Assembly (NCBI GenBank): GCA_025356445.1
Contig: JANXSZ010000011.1
Coordinates: 62,001 to 126,000, forward strand
Source of the DNA: Betaproteobacteria bacterium
GTDB lineage: Bacteria; Pseudomonadota; Gammaproteobacteria; Burkholderiales; Burkholderiaceae_C
Reading direction: 5' to 3'
DNA length: 64,000 bases
Positions 17,269 through 28,194 of this stretch are shown here, one piece after another. The notes under the pieces are model-generated. The model was not told where the DNA came from, ran no database searches, and saw nothing but the letters and a program-made list of their open reading frames with translations. The first letter of the stretch is position 1, and each line of letters opens with the position of its first letter. The position numbers were made by a program, and so were the translations under genes.

Positions 17269-17820
17269 TCACTCGCTGCGCGTCAGCCGTAACACCACAG
17301 TGCCCGTGTCGTCGGACATTTCCAACTGGGTGTCCGTCGCGCTGCGCACGATACGGGCTTTGCGAACGCTCTCCAGCGCAGCCAAGAATTTAGTCTCTGT
17401 CGCCATGGCAGAGCTTTCGCACATTTTGCGCGTAGCCCCCAGTGGGCCCATGCGCAGGTTGTCACCCGCGATCAAGGCGTCACCCCCAAAGCTGTTGCAA
17501 CCGGCATTGCCCCCTACCTGGGTCAAGCTGATGAACTGCAGCCGGGGCGTGGTTCGCCCGGGCAAGGCAGGGTTGGCCAGCGCCTTGGCAATCCACTGGC
17601 TGCCGACAAGGGTGTCGAGCGCAGGCGAGAGGGGCGAAGCAGCAGAAGGGGTGGCGTCGGAAGGAGAGTTGGAAGGAGAGTTGGAAGGAGAGTTGGAAGG
17701 AGAAACAGGGTGTGTTGCGGTCATGGAGGAAGCGCAGCCCATCAGAAGGCTCGCCATAGCAGTAGCAATAAAGAAAAACGTGCGACCAAGCGCACGGGAA
17801 GAGACGAATAAGGTCGGCAT
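17269..17820 (-). CDS. META-domain (HslJ-like) lipoprotein
   Basis: A 183-residue predicted lipoprotein starting at MPTLFVSS (17820); a longer frame to 17874 is open but lacks a signal before the lipobox. Signal peptide FFFIATAMASLLMGC ends in a lipobox with the lipidated cysteine near residue 29. A low-complexity SPSN linker follows, encoded by a 12-bp tandem repeat. The META domain runs from about residue 70: SQWIAKAL, then GGNAGCNSFGGDALIAGDNLRMG and TRKMCESSAMATETKFLAAL. E. coli HslJ of this family is linked to novobiocin resistance and heat shock; the role here is unknown. Confidence 0.85.
   Translation of the reverse strand: MPTLFVSSRALGRTFFFIATAMASLLMGCASSMTATHPVSPSNSPSNSPSNSPSDATPSAASPLSPALDTLVGSQWIAKALANPALPGRTTPRLQFISLTQVGGNAGCNSFGGDALIAGDNLRMGPLGATRKMCESSAMATETKFLAALESVRKARIVRSATDTQLEMSDDTGTVVLRLTRSE
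17659..17703. repeat. In-frame 12-bp tandem repeat in the META lipoprotein gene
   Basis: The unit GGAAGGAGAGTT (plus strand) is repeated at 17659, 17671 and 17683, with a partial fourth copy at 17695. Each unit encodes SPSN, so copy-number change would keep frame and alter the length of the linker between lipid anchor and META domain. Confidence 0.9.
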
Positions 17821-18062
17821 GGCTTTGAGGTCATCAAAGAGGGAATAAGTTCGTATTTTGCCCGCAGTCAGCACATGCCCATGAAATGCCTTGGGGGACG
17901 AGCAACAGAACCCCCGTTACGCCATGACCCCATAAACCCTAAAATCACAACTTGAGCGCTCGCACCCCATGCCACCTGGTTTGGGGTGCTTTGCTGTTTG
18001 CAGCCGCTGCGCGTTTTCAGCTATCCCGCATTGCCCGCCCCCCACGTCAGTTCACCAGACTT

Positions 18063-21000
18063 ATGGACCTCCCGAAACTCCCCCCAGGCAAACGCTTCAC
18101 CTTGCCCCGCCCCCCCGGTTCAGCGGATTCCCTGCTGCTGGCCCAGCTCGCCCAGCGCGAAAAATCAGCCAAAAAGCTCACCGCCATCATCACGTCCGAC
18201 GCCACCGATGCGCTGCGGTTGATGGAAGAAATGGCCTTCTTCGCCCCCGAGGTACGCACCGCCCTGTTCCCCGACTGGGAAACCCTGCCTTACGACAGCT
18301 TTTCGCCCCACCAAGACCTCATCAGCGAGCGCTTGGCCACCCTATGGCGCATCAGCCAACGTGACAAAGAAACCGGCGCGGATGTGGTCATCGTCCCCGC
18401 CACCACCGCGCTCTACCGCTTGGCGCCGCCTTCGTTCCTGGCCGGGTACACCTTCCACTTCAAGGTCAAGCAGCAGCTGGACGAGGCCAAGCTCAAAGCA
18501 CAGTTGACGCTGGCCGGCTACAGCCACGTCACCCAGGTGGTCAGCCCCGGTGAATACGCGGTACGCGGCGGCTTGATTGACCTCTTCCCCATGGGCAGCC
18601 TGGTGCCCTACCGGGTTGATTTGTTCGACGACGAAATCGACAGCATCCGCACCTTTGACCCCGACAGCCAGCGCAGCCTCTACCCCGTGCCTGAAGTGCG
18701 CCTGCTGCCCGGGCGTGAATTTCCCATGGACGACGAGGCCCGTGCCCGTTTCCGGGGACGTTGGCGTGAGCTGATGGAAGGCGACCCGACCAAGAGCCGT
18801 ATCTACAAAGACATCGGTGCCGGTGTTGCCACGGCGGGTATCGAGTACTACCTGCCGCTGTTTTTTGAGCAAACGGCCACCGTGTTCGATTACCTCGGCG
18901 CGAACGCTACTGTCGCGCTGCATGGCGATCTCGAACCCGCTTTCCAGCGCTTTTGGCAAGACACCAAAGACCGCTACCGCCTTGTCAAAGACGACCCCGA
19001 GCGCCCCGCACTGCCCCCGGAATCGCTGTTTCTTAAGCCCGAGCAGTTCTACACGCGCTGCAATGATTACGCACAGCTGGCGATCAAACCCCACCATGTA
19101 TCAGGTAATGATGCTATCGAAGAGATAGCTGGTGGTGCTGATTTCACAAGCATCCCAGCCTTGTCCGTCGTTCGAGGTGCCGAAGAACCCCTGGCCCGTC
19201 TGCAAAGCCACATCCGTAACACCCCCCACCGCGTGCTGCTGCTGGCCGAAAGCGACGGGCGGCGTGAAAGCCTGCTTGACTTCCTGCGCGCCAGCAAGCT
19301 CAGCCCGCCGGCATTCGACTCGCTGGCCGATTTCCAAAAGAGCGACGAGAAAGTCGGCATCGCCACCGCAGCCCTCACCGTGGGCTTCAGTTGGCTCGCC
19401 GAAAGCTTGGATTTCGTCACCGAAACCGAGTTGTTCGCCGCTGGCCCCACCACCCGCCGCCGTAAAAAGCAAGAGCAAGTCAGCGACGTTAACGCCCTCA
19501 TCAAGGACTTGGCGGAGCTGAACATCGGCGACCCCGTCGTCCACAACGCACACGGCATTGGCCGCTACCGGGGCTTGGTCAACCTCGATCTGGGGATGGG
19601 CCAGAACGCGGACGGCAGCCCCCAAGAGCAAGAATTCCTTCACCTCGAATACGCCGACAAAGCCACGCTGTACGTGCCCGTCAGCCAGCTTCACCATATC
19701 AGCCGCTACACCGGCGTCAGCGCTGACGAAGCCCCGCTGCACCGCTTGGGCTCCGGCCAGTGGGAAAAGGCCAAACGCAAAGCGGCTGAGCAGGTGCGTG
19801 ACAGCGCCGCAGAGTTGCTCAACATCTACGCCCGCCGGGCCGCCCGCGAAGGCCATGCCTTCCGCTACAGCGCGAACGACTACGAAACCTTCGCCAACGA
19901 TTTCGGGTTTGACGAAACCCCGGACCAAAAAGCCGCCATCCACGCCGTCATCCAGGACATGATTTCGCCCCGCCCTATGGACAGGTTAATCTGTGGCGAC
20001 GTGGGTTTCGGCAAAACCGAAGTCGCCCTGCGTGCCGCCTTCATCGCCATCACCGGCGGCAAGCAAGTCGCCTTCCTCGCGCCCACCACGCTCTTGGCCG
20101 AACAGCACTACCAAACCCTGGTGGACCGCTTCGCCAAATGGCCTGTCAAAGTGGCTGAAGTGTCGCGCTTTCGCAGTGGCAAAGAAATCACATCCGCTAT
20201 CAAAGGCATAGCTGATGGTGGCGTGGACATTGTGGTGGGTACCCATAAACTCTTGAGCGAATCGACCAAATTCAAAGACCTGGGCCTGCTCATCATCGAC
20301 GAGGAACACCGCTTCGGTGTGCGCCACAAGGAGCAGATGAAATCGCTGCGGGCCGAGGTGGACGTGCTGACGCTCACCGCCACCCCCATCCCCCGCACCT
20401 TGGGCATGGCGCTGGAAGGCTTACGGGACTTGAGCGTGATCGCCACCGCCCCACAGCGCCGCTTGGCGATCAAAACCTTTGTCCGCTCAGAGAGCAACGG
20501 CGTGATCCGTGAAGCGGTGTTGCGTGAACTCAAGCGCGGCGGGCAGGTGTACTTCCTGCACAACGAGGTGGAAACGATCGAAAACCGCCGCCAAAAGCTT
20601 GAAGAACTGCTGCCCGAAGCCCGCATCGCCATCGCCCACGGCCAGATGCCAGAGCGCCAGCTCGAAGCCGTGATGCGCGACTTCGTGGCCCAGCGCTACA
20701 ACCTGCTGCTGTGCTCCACCATCATCGAGACGGGCATCGATGTGCCCAGCGCCAACACCATCGTGATGAGCCGTGCCGACAAATTCGGCCTGGCCCAACT
20801 GCACCAACTCCGGGGCCGCGTGGGCCGAAGCCACCACCAAGCCTATGCCTACTTGATGGTGCCCGACATTGAAGGCCTGACCAAGCAGGCACAGCAACGC
20901 CTGGACGCCATCCAGCAAATGGAGGAATTGGGCAGCGGCTTTTACCTCGCCATGCACGACCTGGAAATTCGCGGTGCCGGTGAGGTGCTGGGTGAGAACC

Positions 21001-21569
21001 AAAGCGGCAACATGCTGGAAATCGGCTTTCAGCTTTACAACGAAATGCTGGGCGAAGCCGTGCGCAGCTTGAAAGCGGGCAAAGAACCCGATTTGCTGAA
21101 ACCTTTGGGCATCACCACCGACATCAACCTGCACGCTCCCGCCCTGCTGCCCAACGACTACTGCGGCGATGTGCATTTGCGCCTGTCGTTCTACAAAAAA
21201 CTGGCCACAGCCAAGACGCCCGACAAAATCGACGACCTGCTCGAAGAAATCGTAGACCGCTTCGGCAAACTCCCGCCGCAAGCGCAAACCCTGATCGACG
21301 TCCATCGCCTGCGCGTCATCGCCAAGCCCTACGGCGTGGTGAAAGTTGATGCGGCCCCCGGCGTCACCACCATCACCTTCCGCCCCAACCCGCCGGTGGA
21401 GACGCTGAAAATCATCCAGCTGATTCAAAAGAACAAGCACATCCGCCTCTCAGGCAACGAAAAGCTGCGCATCGAGCGCGAAGTGCCCGACCCGAAAGAC
21501 CGGGCACAGCAGGTGCGCGATGTGCTGAAGAGTTTGGGGCAACCGAAGGTGGAAGATGGGGTGGCTTGA
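18063..21569 (+). CDS. mfd: Transcription-repair coupling factor Mfd
   Basis: A DNA translocase that displaces stalled RNA polymerase and recruits UvrA. From MDLPKLPPGKRF (18063) it is 1168 residues, normal for Mfd; the open frame to 17952 adds unrelated sequence. The order is a UvrB-like damage-recognition module (about 1-350), the RNA-polymerase-interacting domain (about 470-540, DPVVHNAHGIGRYRGL), then the RecG-like helicase with Walker A GDVGFGKTEVALRAA near 640, DEEH box LLIIDEEHRFG near 742 and TATPIPRTLGMAL. The C-terminal TRCF domain follows. Two copies of the 17-bp repeat sit in frame, encoding AIEEIA and AIKGIA. Confidence 0.96.
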   Translation: MDLPKLPPGKRFTLPRPPGSADSLLLAQLAQREKSAKKLTAIITSDATDALRLMEEMAFFAPEVRTALFPDWETLPYDSFSPHQDLISERLATLWRISQRDKETGADVVIVPATTALYRLAPPSFLAGYTFHFKVKQQLDEAKLKAQLTLAGYSHVTQVVSPGEYAVRGGLIDLFPMGSLVPYRVDLFDDEIDSIRTFDPDSQRSLYPVPEVRLLPGREFPMDDEARARFRGRWRELMEGDPTKSRIYKDIGAGVATAGIEYYLPLFFEQTATVFDYLGANATVALHGDLEPAFQRFWQDTKDRYRLVKDDPERPALPPESLFLKPEQFYTRCNDYAQLAIKPHHVSGNDAIEEIAGGADFTSIPALSVVRGAEEPLARLQSHIRNTPHRVLLLAESDGRRESLLDFLRASKLSPPAFDSLADFQKSDEKVGIATAALTVGFSWLAESLDFVTETELFAAGPTTRRRKKQEQVSDVNALIKDLAELNIGDPVVHNAHGIGRYRGLVNLDLGMGQNADGSPQEQEFLHLEYADKATLYVPVSQLHHISRYTGVSADEAPLHRLGSGQWEKAKRKAAEQVRDSAAELLNIYARRAAREGHAFRYSANDYETFANDFGFDETPDQKAAIHAVIQDMISPRPMDRLICGDVGFGKTEVALRAAFIAITGGKQVAFLAPTTLLAEQHYQTLVDRFAKWPVKVAEVSRFRSGKEITSAIKGIADGGVDIVVGTHKLLSESTKFKDLGLLIIDEEHRFGVRHKEQMKSLRAEVDVLTLTATPIPRTLGMALEGLRDLSVIATAPQRRLAIKTFVRSESNGVIREAVLRELKRGGQVYFLHNEVETIENRRQKLEELLPEARIAIAHGQMPERQLEAVMRDFVAQRYNLLLCSTIIETGIDVPSANTIVMSRADKFGLAQLHQLRGRVGRSHHQAYAYLMVPDIEGLTKQAQQRLDAIQQMEELGSGFYLAMHDLEIRGAGEVLGENQSGNMLEIGFQLYNEMLGEAVRSLKAGKEPDLLKPLGITTDINLHAPALLPNDYCGDVHLRLSFYKKLATAKTPDKIDDLLEEIVDRFGKLPPQAQTLIDVHRLRVIAKPYGVVKVDAAPGVTTITFRPNPPVETLKIIQLIQKNKHIRLSGNEKLRIEREVPDPKDRAQQVRDVLKSLGQPKVEDGVA
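19113..19129. repeat. 17-bp palindromic element, first copy in mfd
   Basis: GCTATCGAAGAGATAGC; exact match with 6-bp arms. Codes AIEEIA in the common phase. Tail TGGTGGTGC. Confidence 0.7.
20196..20212. repeat. 17-bp palindromic element, second copy in mfd
   Basis: GCTATCAAAGGCATAGC; exact match. Codes AIKGIA in the common phase within the helicase region. Tail TGATGGTGG. Confidence 0.7.
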
Positions 21570-21795
21570 GAGGCATCCGCTCGTGACAGCGTCAACTTCA
21601 TACGCTAGATGAGATGAGCTGCCTTACCCCCTTTCGGGAAAACTGCCATGAACCTTCCTACTGAACGCCACTTCCGCACGGTGCCAGCGCGAATCTGGAA
21701 TTTCCCTCCAATTTCTGGCAACGTGAACTTCAAAACGCCAACCGTCAGTTAGAGACATCACAAACTGCCCCGTATCCTCTATATTGCTTTGCCTC

Positions 21796-22524
21796 ATGAA
21801 CACATCGACTGCTCCCGCCCCCGGCCTCATCCTCCAAGGCTTCACGCCACCCCTGCGTCTCGCTGACTTCAAGCTCATTGCGTTCGACATGGACTCCACC
21901 CTCATCAACATCGAGTGCATTGATGAAATCGCTGATGCCGCTGGCCGCAAGGCGGAGGTGGCCGCCATCACGGAAGCCACCATGCGTGGCGAAATCACCG
22001 ATTTCAAAGACAGCTTGCGCCGTCGCGTGGCGCAGTTAAAAGGCGTGACAGTGGCCGATATGGAGCGGGTCTACCAAGAGCGCCTGCAACTCAATCCCGG
22101 TGCAGCCACGTTGGTGGCAGCGTGCAAAGCGGCAGGGCTGAAAGTGCTGCTGGTCAGCGGTGGGTTCACCTTTTTTGCAGACCGGGTCAAAGACACCCTG
22201 GGCATTGATTTTGTGCGCGCAAACGTGCTGGAAGTAGAAAGCGGGCCAAACTGCGGCCAGCTCACCGGCCATGTGGTCACGCAGGCGTGGGGTGATATTT
22301 GCGATGGCGCCGAAAAACGCCGCACACTGCTGGAAGTCGCCTCGCTCTTGGGCATCAGCCCTGCGCAAACGATTGCGGTGGGTGACGGTGCGAACGATTT
22401 ACCCATGATGGGCGTGGCAGGCTTGTCTGTGGCCTACCACGCCAAGCCCACGGTACGGGCGCAGGCGATGGTGGCGATCAATGAAGGTGGGCTGGACCGG
22501 CTGCTGGATGTTCTCAAGCCTTGA
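21796..22524 (+). CDS. serB: Phosphoserine phosphatase
   Basis: Last step of serine biosynthesis, hydrolysing L-phosphoserine; a cytoplasmic HAD enzyme. 242 residues from the ATG at 21796 (a TTG at 21784 is also open). HAD motif I is FDMDSTLINIECIDEIAD (nucleophile Asp), motif II VLLVSGGFTFFADRV, and motif III/IV VAVGDGANDLPMMGVAGLSVAYHAKP. It is shorter than the E. coli enzyme (322 residues) because the N-terminal regulatory part is nearly absent. The 226-bp gap after mfd holds no convincing gene. Confidence 0.95.
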   Translation: MNTSTAPAPGLILQGFTPPLRLADFKLIAFDMDSTLINIECIDEIADAAGRKAEVAAITEATMRGEITDFKDSLRRRVAQLKGVTVADMERVYQERLQLNPGAATLVAACKAAGLKVLLVSGGFTFFADRVKDTLGIDFVRANVLEVESGPNCGQLTGHVVTQAWGDICDGAEKRRTLLEVASLLGISPAQTIAVGDGANDLPMMGVAGLSVAYHAKPTVRAQAMVAINEGGLDRLLDVLKP

Positions 22525-22530
22525 CGTGCA

Positions 22531-22562
22531 AACAGGCCAAACGCTTGCGCGAATGGCCTGTT
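22531..22562. terminator. Hairpin between convergent serB and glnB-like gene
   Basis: A perfect 9-bp inverted repeat AACAGGCCA (22531-22539) and TGGCCTGTT (22554-22562) with a 14-nt loop sits 6 bp after the serB stop. The convergent location fits bidirectional termination, but there is no T-tract on either side. Confidence 0.5.
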
Positions 22563-22606
22563 GCAGGGTTCAGCGGACAGCCTCTGGGGCGGTCCAGCAG
22601 CAGCGT

Positions 22607-24668
<2,062 letters not shown>

Positions 24669-24741
24669 GGGAAAGGCTTTAAGGTGGTCTTACTGAGGAG
24701 TCTAACCAACCCTGCATACGGTAACGCCAGAAATTCAACAC

Positions 24742-26187
24742 TCAAACCGCTGTCGGCCGCCGTGCCAGCAATGCCCCCACTGTCGCCTCATACCCCGCCG
24801 CCACACGCAGTAACGCAGCGTCCCCCTGCGCACCGCCAATCAGTTGCAGCCCCGCAGGCCAACGGCCGTTAGGGTGAAAGCCAGCGGGCAGGCTGATGGC
24901 GGGCAGACCGGCGAAGGTGGCGTAGAGGGTGACTTCCATCCAGCGGTGGTAGGTGTCCATCACGCGGCCAGCGATGCTTTGGGGCCAGCGCTCTGCGACG
25001 GGGAAGGGCCACACTTGCGCGCTGGGCAGGGCCAGCACGTCATAGCGCGTCAGCAGGCGCAGCATGTGGGTGTGAAAGGCGGTGCGCACCTCGCTGGCTT
25101 GCATGAAATCCATGAACGAAAGGCCCTGGGCTTGGTCGTGTTCCCACAGGGCTTCGGGTTTGATGCGCTCTCTGGCACCGGGTAGCTTCAAGAGCGCCGC
25201 GACTTTGGGGCCGACCAGGGCACGTCGCCACGCCAGCCAGGCGTTCCACAGCGCGGCGGTATCAAAGCCTAAATCACACGCCTCGACATGGGCACCGGCG
25301 TCGGTGAAGTGTTGCAGGGCTTGATCACAAACAGGCAGCAAACCTTCGTCCATGGCCAGATAGCCGTTCAAATCACCCAGCCAGCCGACACGCAGACCTT
25401 GCAGAGCACGGGTGTCACCGTCCTCGGCAACAGCTTGCAGCGGCGTTGTGATCGACAGCGGCACCTGTGGATGGCCGCCCGATTGAACCGCCAGCAGCTT
25501 CGCCACATCCCGCACGGTGCGCCCCATCGGTCCCTCGGTGCCCAACTGGCTGACCCAGGTGTCGGCAGCGGGCCAAAACGGCACGCGACCTTGGCTGGGA
25601 CGCATGCCAAAGATGTTGTTCCACCCTGCCGGGTTGCGCAGCGAGCCCATGAAATCAGAACCATCCGCCACGGGCAAGAGGCGTTGTGCCAGGGCGACTG
25701 CAGCACCACCGCTAGACCCCCCCGCGCTGACGGTGGTGTCCCAGGCGTTAGGCGTGGTGCCAAACAGGTCGTTGAAGGTGTGCGAACCCAGGCCAAACTC
25801 AGGCATGTTGGTTTTGCCGATGATGATGGCACCTGCGGCCTTCATGCGCGCCGTCATCACACTGTCCTGGGTGGCGACGGCCCCCTTTAGCAAACTGCAA
25901 CCATAGGTCGTGGGAAAGCCAATGGCATGGCCCGTGTCTTTGATCGCCTGGGGCATGCCATGCAACCAGCCGCGCGACTCACCTCGAGCGAGTTCAGCAT
26001 CCAAAGCATCGGATGCGCTTATCAGATCAGCATCAGAAGCTATGTTAACGATAGCATTAAACTGCGGATTCAGACGGTGGATGCGCGTCAGATACGCCTG
26101 CATCACCTCGCGGCAAGAAACGTGGCGGGCGTGGATAGCACGAGACAGTGCATCGGCATCGAGATCGGTTATGTCAGTCATGGGCAA
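24742..26187 (-). CDS. Amidase-signature family hydrolase
   Basis: A 481-residue amidase-signature enzyme. The Ser-cisSer-Lys machinery is present: lysine in GMPQAIKDTGHAIGFPTTYG near 82, and the glycine/serine-rich signature AGGSSGGAAVALAQ near 165 holding the cis-serine. The nucleophilic serine lies in GSDFMGSLRNPAGWNN near 182. TNMPEFGLGSHTFNDLFG is the typical preceding block. The substrate is unknown; it is more like the broad aryl/acyl amidases than GatA, and no gatB/gatC is nearby. It ends 73 bp upstream of nadE. Divergent from the DUF482 gene. Confidence 0.88.
   Translation of the reverse strand: MPMTDITDLDADALSRAIHARHVSCREVMQAYLTRIHRLNPQFNAIVNIASDADLISASDALDAELARGESRGWLHGMPQAIKDTGHAIGFPTTYGCSLLKGAVATQDSVMTARMKAAGAIIIGKTNMPEFGLGSHTFNDLFGTTPNAWDTTVSAGGSSGGAAVALAQRLLPVADGSDFMGSLRNPAGWNNIFGMRPSQGRVPFWPAADTWVSQLGTEGPMGRTVRDVAKLLAVQSGGHPQVPLSITTPLQAVAEDGDTRALQGLRVGWLGDLNGYLAMDEGLLPVCDQALQHFTDAGAHVEACDLGFDTAALWNAWLAWRRALVGPKVAALLKLPGARERIKPEALWEHDQAQGLSFMDFMQASEVRTAFHTHMLRLLTRYDVLALPSAQVWPFPVAERWPQSIAGRVMDTYHRWMEVTLYATFAGLPAISLPAGFHPNGRWPAGLQLIGGAQGDAALLRVAAGYEATVGALLARRPTAV
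26039..26055. repeat. 17-bp palindromic element in the amidase gene
   Basis: GCTATGTTAACGATAGC on plus, exact match. Read in the gene as AIVNIA near the N-terminus, common phase; the gene-strand tail TTCTGATGC matches the tail consensus poorly. Confidence 0.65.
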
Positions 26188-26268
26188 ACTTCGTGGAGGT
26201 TAGCTGGCCAAAGGGTGGCGCTGGCGCTGCGCCTTGGCACCCATGATTTGGCAAATCGGTGCTGTACG

Positions 26269-26306
26269 GTGCGGGTGTTTTCCCGCAGTGATGCCACAGT
26301 GCGGGT
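26269..26306. repeat. Repeated GTGCGGGT boxes between amidase and DUF482 gene
   Basis: GTGCGGGT occurs at 26269-26276 and again 30 bp later at 26299-26306. A complementary CCCGCA at 26282-26287 can pair with TGCGGG at 26270-26275. It lies in the 135-bp divergent gap, so a regulatory site is possible. Confidence 0.35.
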
Positions 26307-26322
26307 AGTATCGTGCTCCGAT

Positions 26323-27543
26323 ATGACCTGTCCCTCCCCGCTCCCATCTGCGCTGCACGCCCAAGTCCTCAGCGCCCCGTTCGCCCCCGGCTCCAAAATC
26401 ACTGCCCCGCTGTGGAATGCCCTGCTGGCCACCCAGTCTCAGGCCACGCCGTTCATGCGCTACGAGTACCTGGCCGCACTGCACCACAGTGGCAGTGCCA
26501 TAGCCCGCACAGGCTGGTCAGTACGGTGCATTGCGCTATGGAAAGATGAGCGCTGTGTCGAGTTGCTTGCCGCCTGCATGGTCTATATCAAAGTGCATTC
26601 CTATGGCGAATACGTGTTTGACCACGCTTGGGCCAACGCCTACGCACAACACGGGCTGGACTACTACCCCAAAGCCACGCTGGCCGTGCCCTTCACACCC
26701 GTACCGGGTGCGCGGCTGCTGGCCCGCGATGCACAGGCCCGGGAGACACTGGTGCGGGCGGTGGTGCAGTGGTGCGAATCACAAGGCTTGTCGTCACTGC
26801 ACGTGTTGTTTGGCGCAGAGGAGGACTTGCAGGCTTGCGCGGCAGTCGGGTTGATGCTGCGCCACACTGTCCAATTCCACTGGACAAACACGTCACCGGG
26901 CTATGCGGATTTCGATGATTTCCTCAGCCACCTCGCCGCCGACAAGCGCAAAAAAATCCGCCAAGAGCGCCGCAAGGTAGCGGATGCAAGCGTGACCTTT
27001 CGCCACGCACAAGACAGCGCGATCAGCACGGCAGACTGGGATTTCTTTTACCACTGCTACGAGCGCACTTACCTGGAGCACGGCAACGCGCCCTACCTGA
27101 GCCGGGACTTCTTTCGGCGCATGGCCGACACGCAGCCCGAAAGCTGGCTGCTGTTCACCGCTGAGCGTGGGGGTGTCGCTATTGCTACCAGTTTGATAGC
27201 TACCAACGCTCACCAGGTAAGCGAAGAAGGCGAAAAAGTAGCCTATGGTCGCTACTGGGGAGCGTTAGAGCGCGTGGATTGCCTGCACTTTGAGGCCTGC
27301 TACTACCAGCCGCTGCAATGGTGCATTGCCAACGGCTACACGCGGTTTGAAGGCGGCGCGCAGGGAGAACACAAGATGGCCCGTGCGCTGCTGCCGGTTA
27401 AAACCAGCTCAGCCCACTGGCTGGGTCACCCTGCGTTTGCCGACGCCGTGCAAAACTACCTTGACCGCGAAGGCCAGGGGATGGAGAACTACATGAGCGA
27501 TTTGGTACAACGCAGCCCGCTGCGAGGCACCCCACCCACTTAG
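26323..27543 (+). CDS. DUF482 / GNAT-like acyltransferase family protein (COG3146)
   Basis: A 406-residue protein from the ATG at 26323; the frame is open far upstream but overlaps the amidase. Sequence blocks FMRYEYLAALHHSGSA, YVFDHAWANAYAQHGLDYYPK, KRKKIRQERRKV and the C-terminal RFEGGAQGEHKMARALLP are typical of the DUF482 family, whose members have a GNAT-like double domain and are sometimes annotated as peptidoglycan-related. No activity is proven. The KRKKIRQERRK stretch resembles the FemAB-type positive loop. Its stop codon overlaps the stop codon of convergent cheW (TTAG, 27540-27543). Confidence 0.85.
   Translation: MTCPSPLPSALHAQVLSAPFAPGSKITAPLWNALLATQSQATPFMRYEYLAALHHSGSAIARTGWSVRCIALWKDERCVELLAACMVYIKVHSYGEYVFDHAWANAYAQHGLDYYPKATLAVPFTPVPGARLLARDAQARETLVRAVVQWCESQGLSSLHVLFGAEEDLQACAAVGLMLRHTVQFHWTNTSPGYADFDDFLSHLAADKRKKIRQERRKVADASVTFRHAQDSAISTADWDFFYHCYERTYLEHGNAPYLSRDFFRRMADTQPESWLLFTAERGGVAIATSLIATNAHQVSEEGEKVAYGRYWGALERVDCLHFEACYYQPLQWCIANGYTRFEGGAQGEHKMARALLPVKTSSAHWLGHPAFADAVQNYLDREGQGMENYMSDLVQRSPLRGTPPT
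27184..27200. repeat. 17-bp palindromic element in the DUF482 gene
   Basis: GCTACCAGTTTGATAGC, exact match. Codes ATSLIA in the common phase. Tail TACCAACGC. Confidence 0.7.
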
Positions 27544-28058
27544 CCTTTCGACACTTGCAGCAGCAGCCCCATTTCATCGCTGCTCATCAAGCCTTCAATG
27601 TCCATGATGACCAGCATGCGGTCGTCCAGCTTGGCGATACCCGTCACATAGTTGGAATCGACCCGGCCCTGGAACTGCGGGGCGGGCTTGATGGCGCTGG
27701 CGGTGATGCCGACCACGTCAGACACCGAATCCACCACCGCACCAATCTCGGTGCCCTTCACGTTCAGCACGATAACGACGGTGAAGGCGTTGTAGTCCAC
27801 CACATCACAGGCCAATTTGAGGCGCAGGTCGATGATGGGGACGATCACGCCACGCAGGTTAATCACACCTTTGACGAAGCTGGGGGCATTGGCGAGGCGG
27901 GTAGGCGCTTCGTAAGAGCGGATTTCTTGCACCCGCAGAATATCAATGCCGTACTCTTCACCGCCCAGGCGGAAAGTGAGGTATTCGCGGGCCTTTTCGA
28001 CCAGTGCCAGGGGCTTGCGTGTGGCGGAGGAGCGAAAGCTGTCTGCGGAAGTTGCCAT
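27540..28058 (-). CDS. cheW: CheW-type chemotaxis coupling protein
   Basis: A 172-residue CheW domain protein. It has a short basic leader, then EYLTFRLGGEEYGIDILRVQEIRSYEAPTRLAN at about 25, FVKGVINLRGVIVPIIDLRLKL near 62, and IGAVVDSVSDVVGI near 105: the full CheW core that links receptors to CheA. No chemotaxis or flagellar gene is adjacent, so it is an isolated copy and may serve a different receptor-kinase complex from the main one. The gene ends in a 4-bp stop-to-stop overlap with the convergent DUF482 gene. Confidence 0.93.
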   Translation of the reverse strand: MATSADSFRSSATRKPLALVEKAREYLTFRLGGEEYGIDILRVQEIRSYEAPTRLANAPSFVKGVINLRGVIVPIIDLRLKLACDVVDYNAFTVVIVLNVKGTEIGAVVDSVSDVVGITASAIKPAPQFQGRVDSNYVTGIAKLDDRMLVIMDIEGLMSSDEMGLLLQVSKG

Positions 28059-28194
28059 GGGAGCCCTTTCAATCTAAGCGTAATCTGTGATGCGAACGGT
28101 ATGAACTGTAGTTCGATTGTGAATTCAAAAGTTGCCCCACAATTTATCCCGTGTGAGGCCATGGGCTATTGTCAATATCACGGCCCAGCAGCGC

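Noticed and set aside
21624-22007. 127-codon minus-strand frame overlapping the serB start
   Set aside because: Most of it is the antisense of serB, with low-complexity Ser/Met/Ala content; only the segment in the intergenic gap is independent, and it has no recognisable domain.
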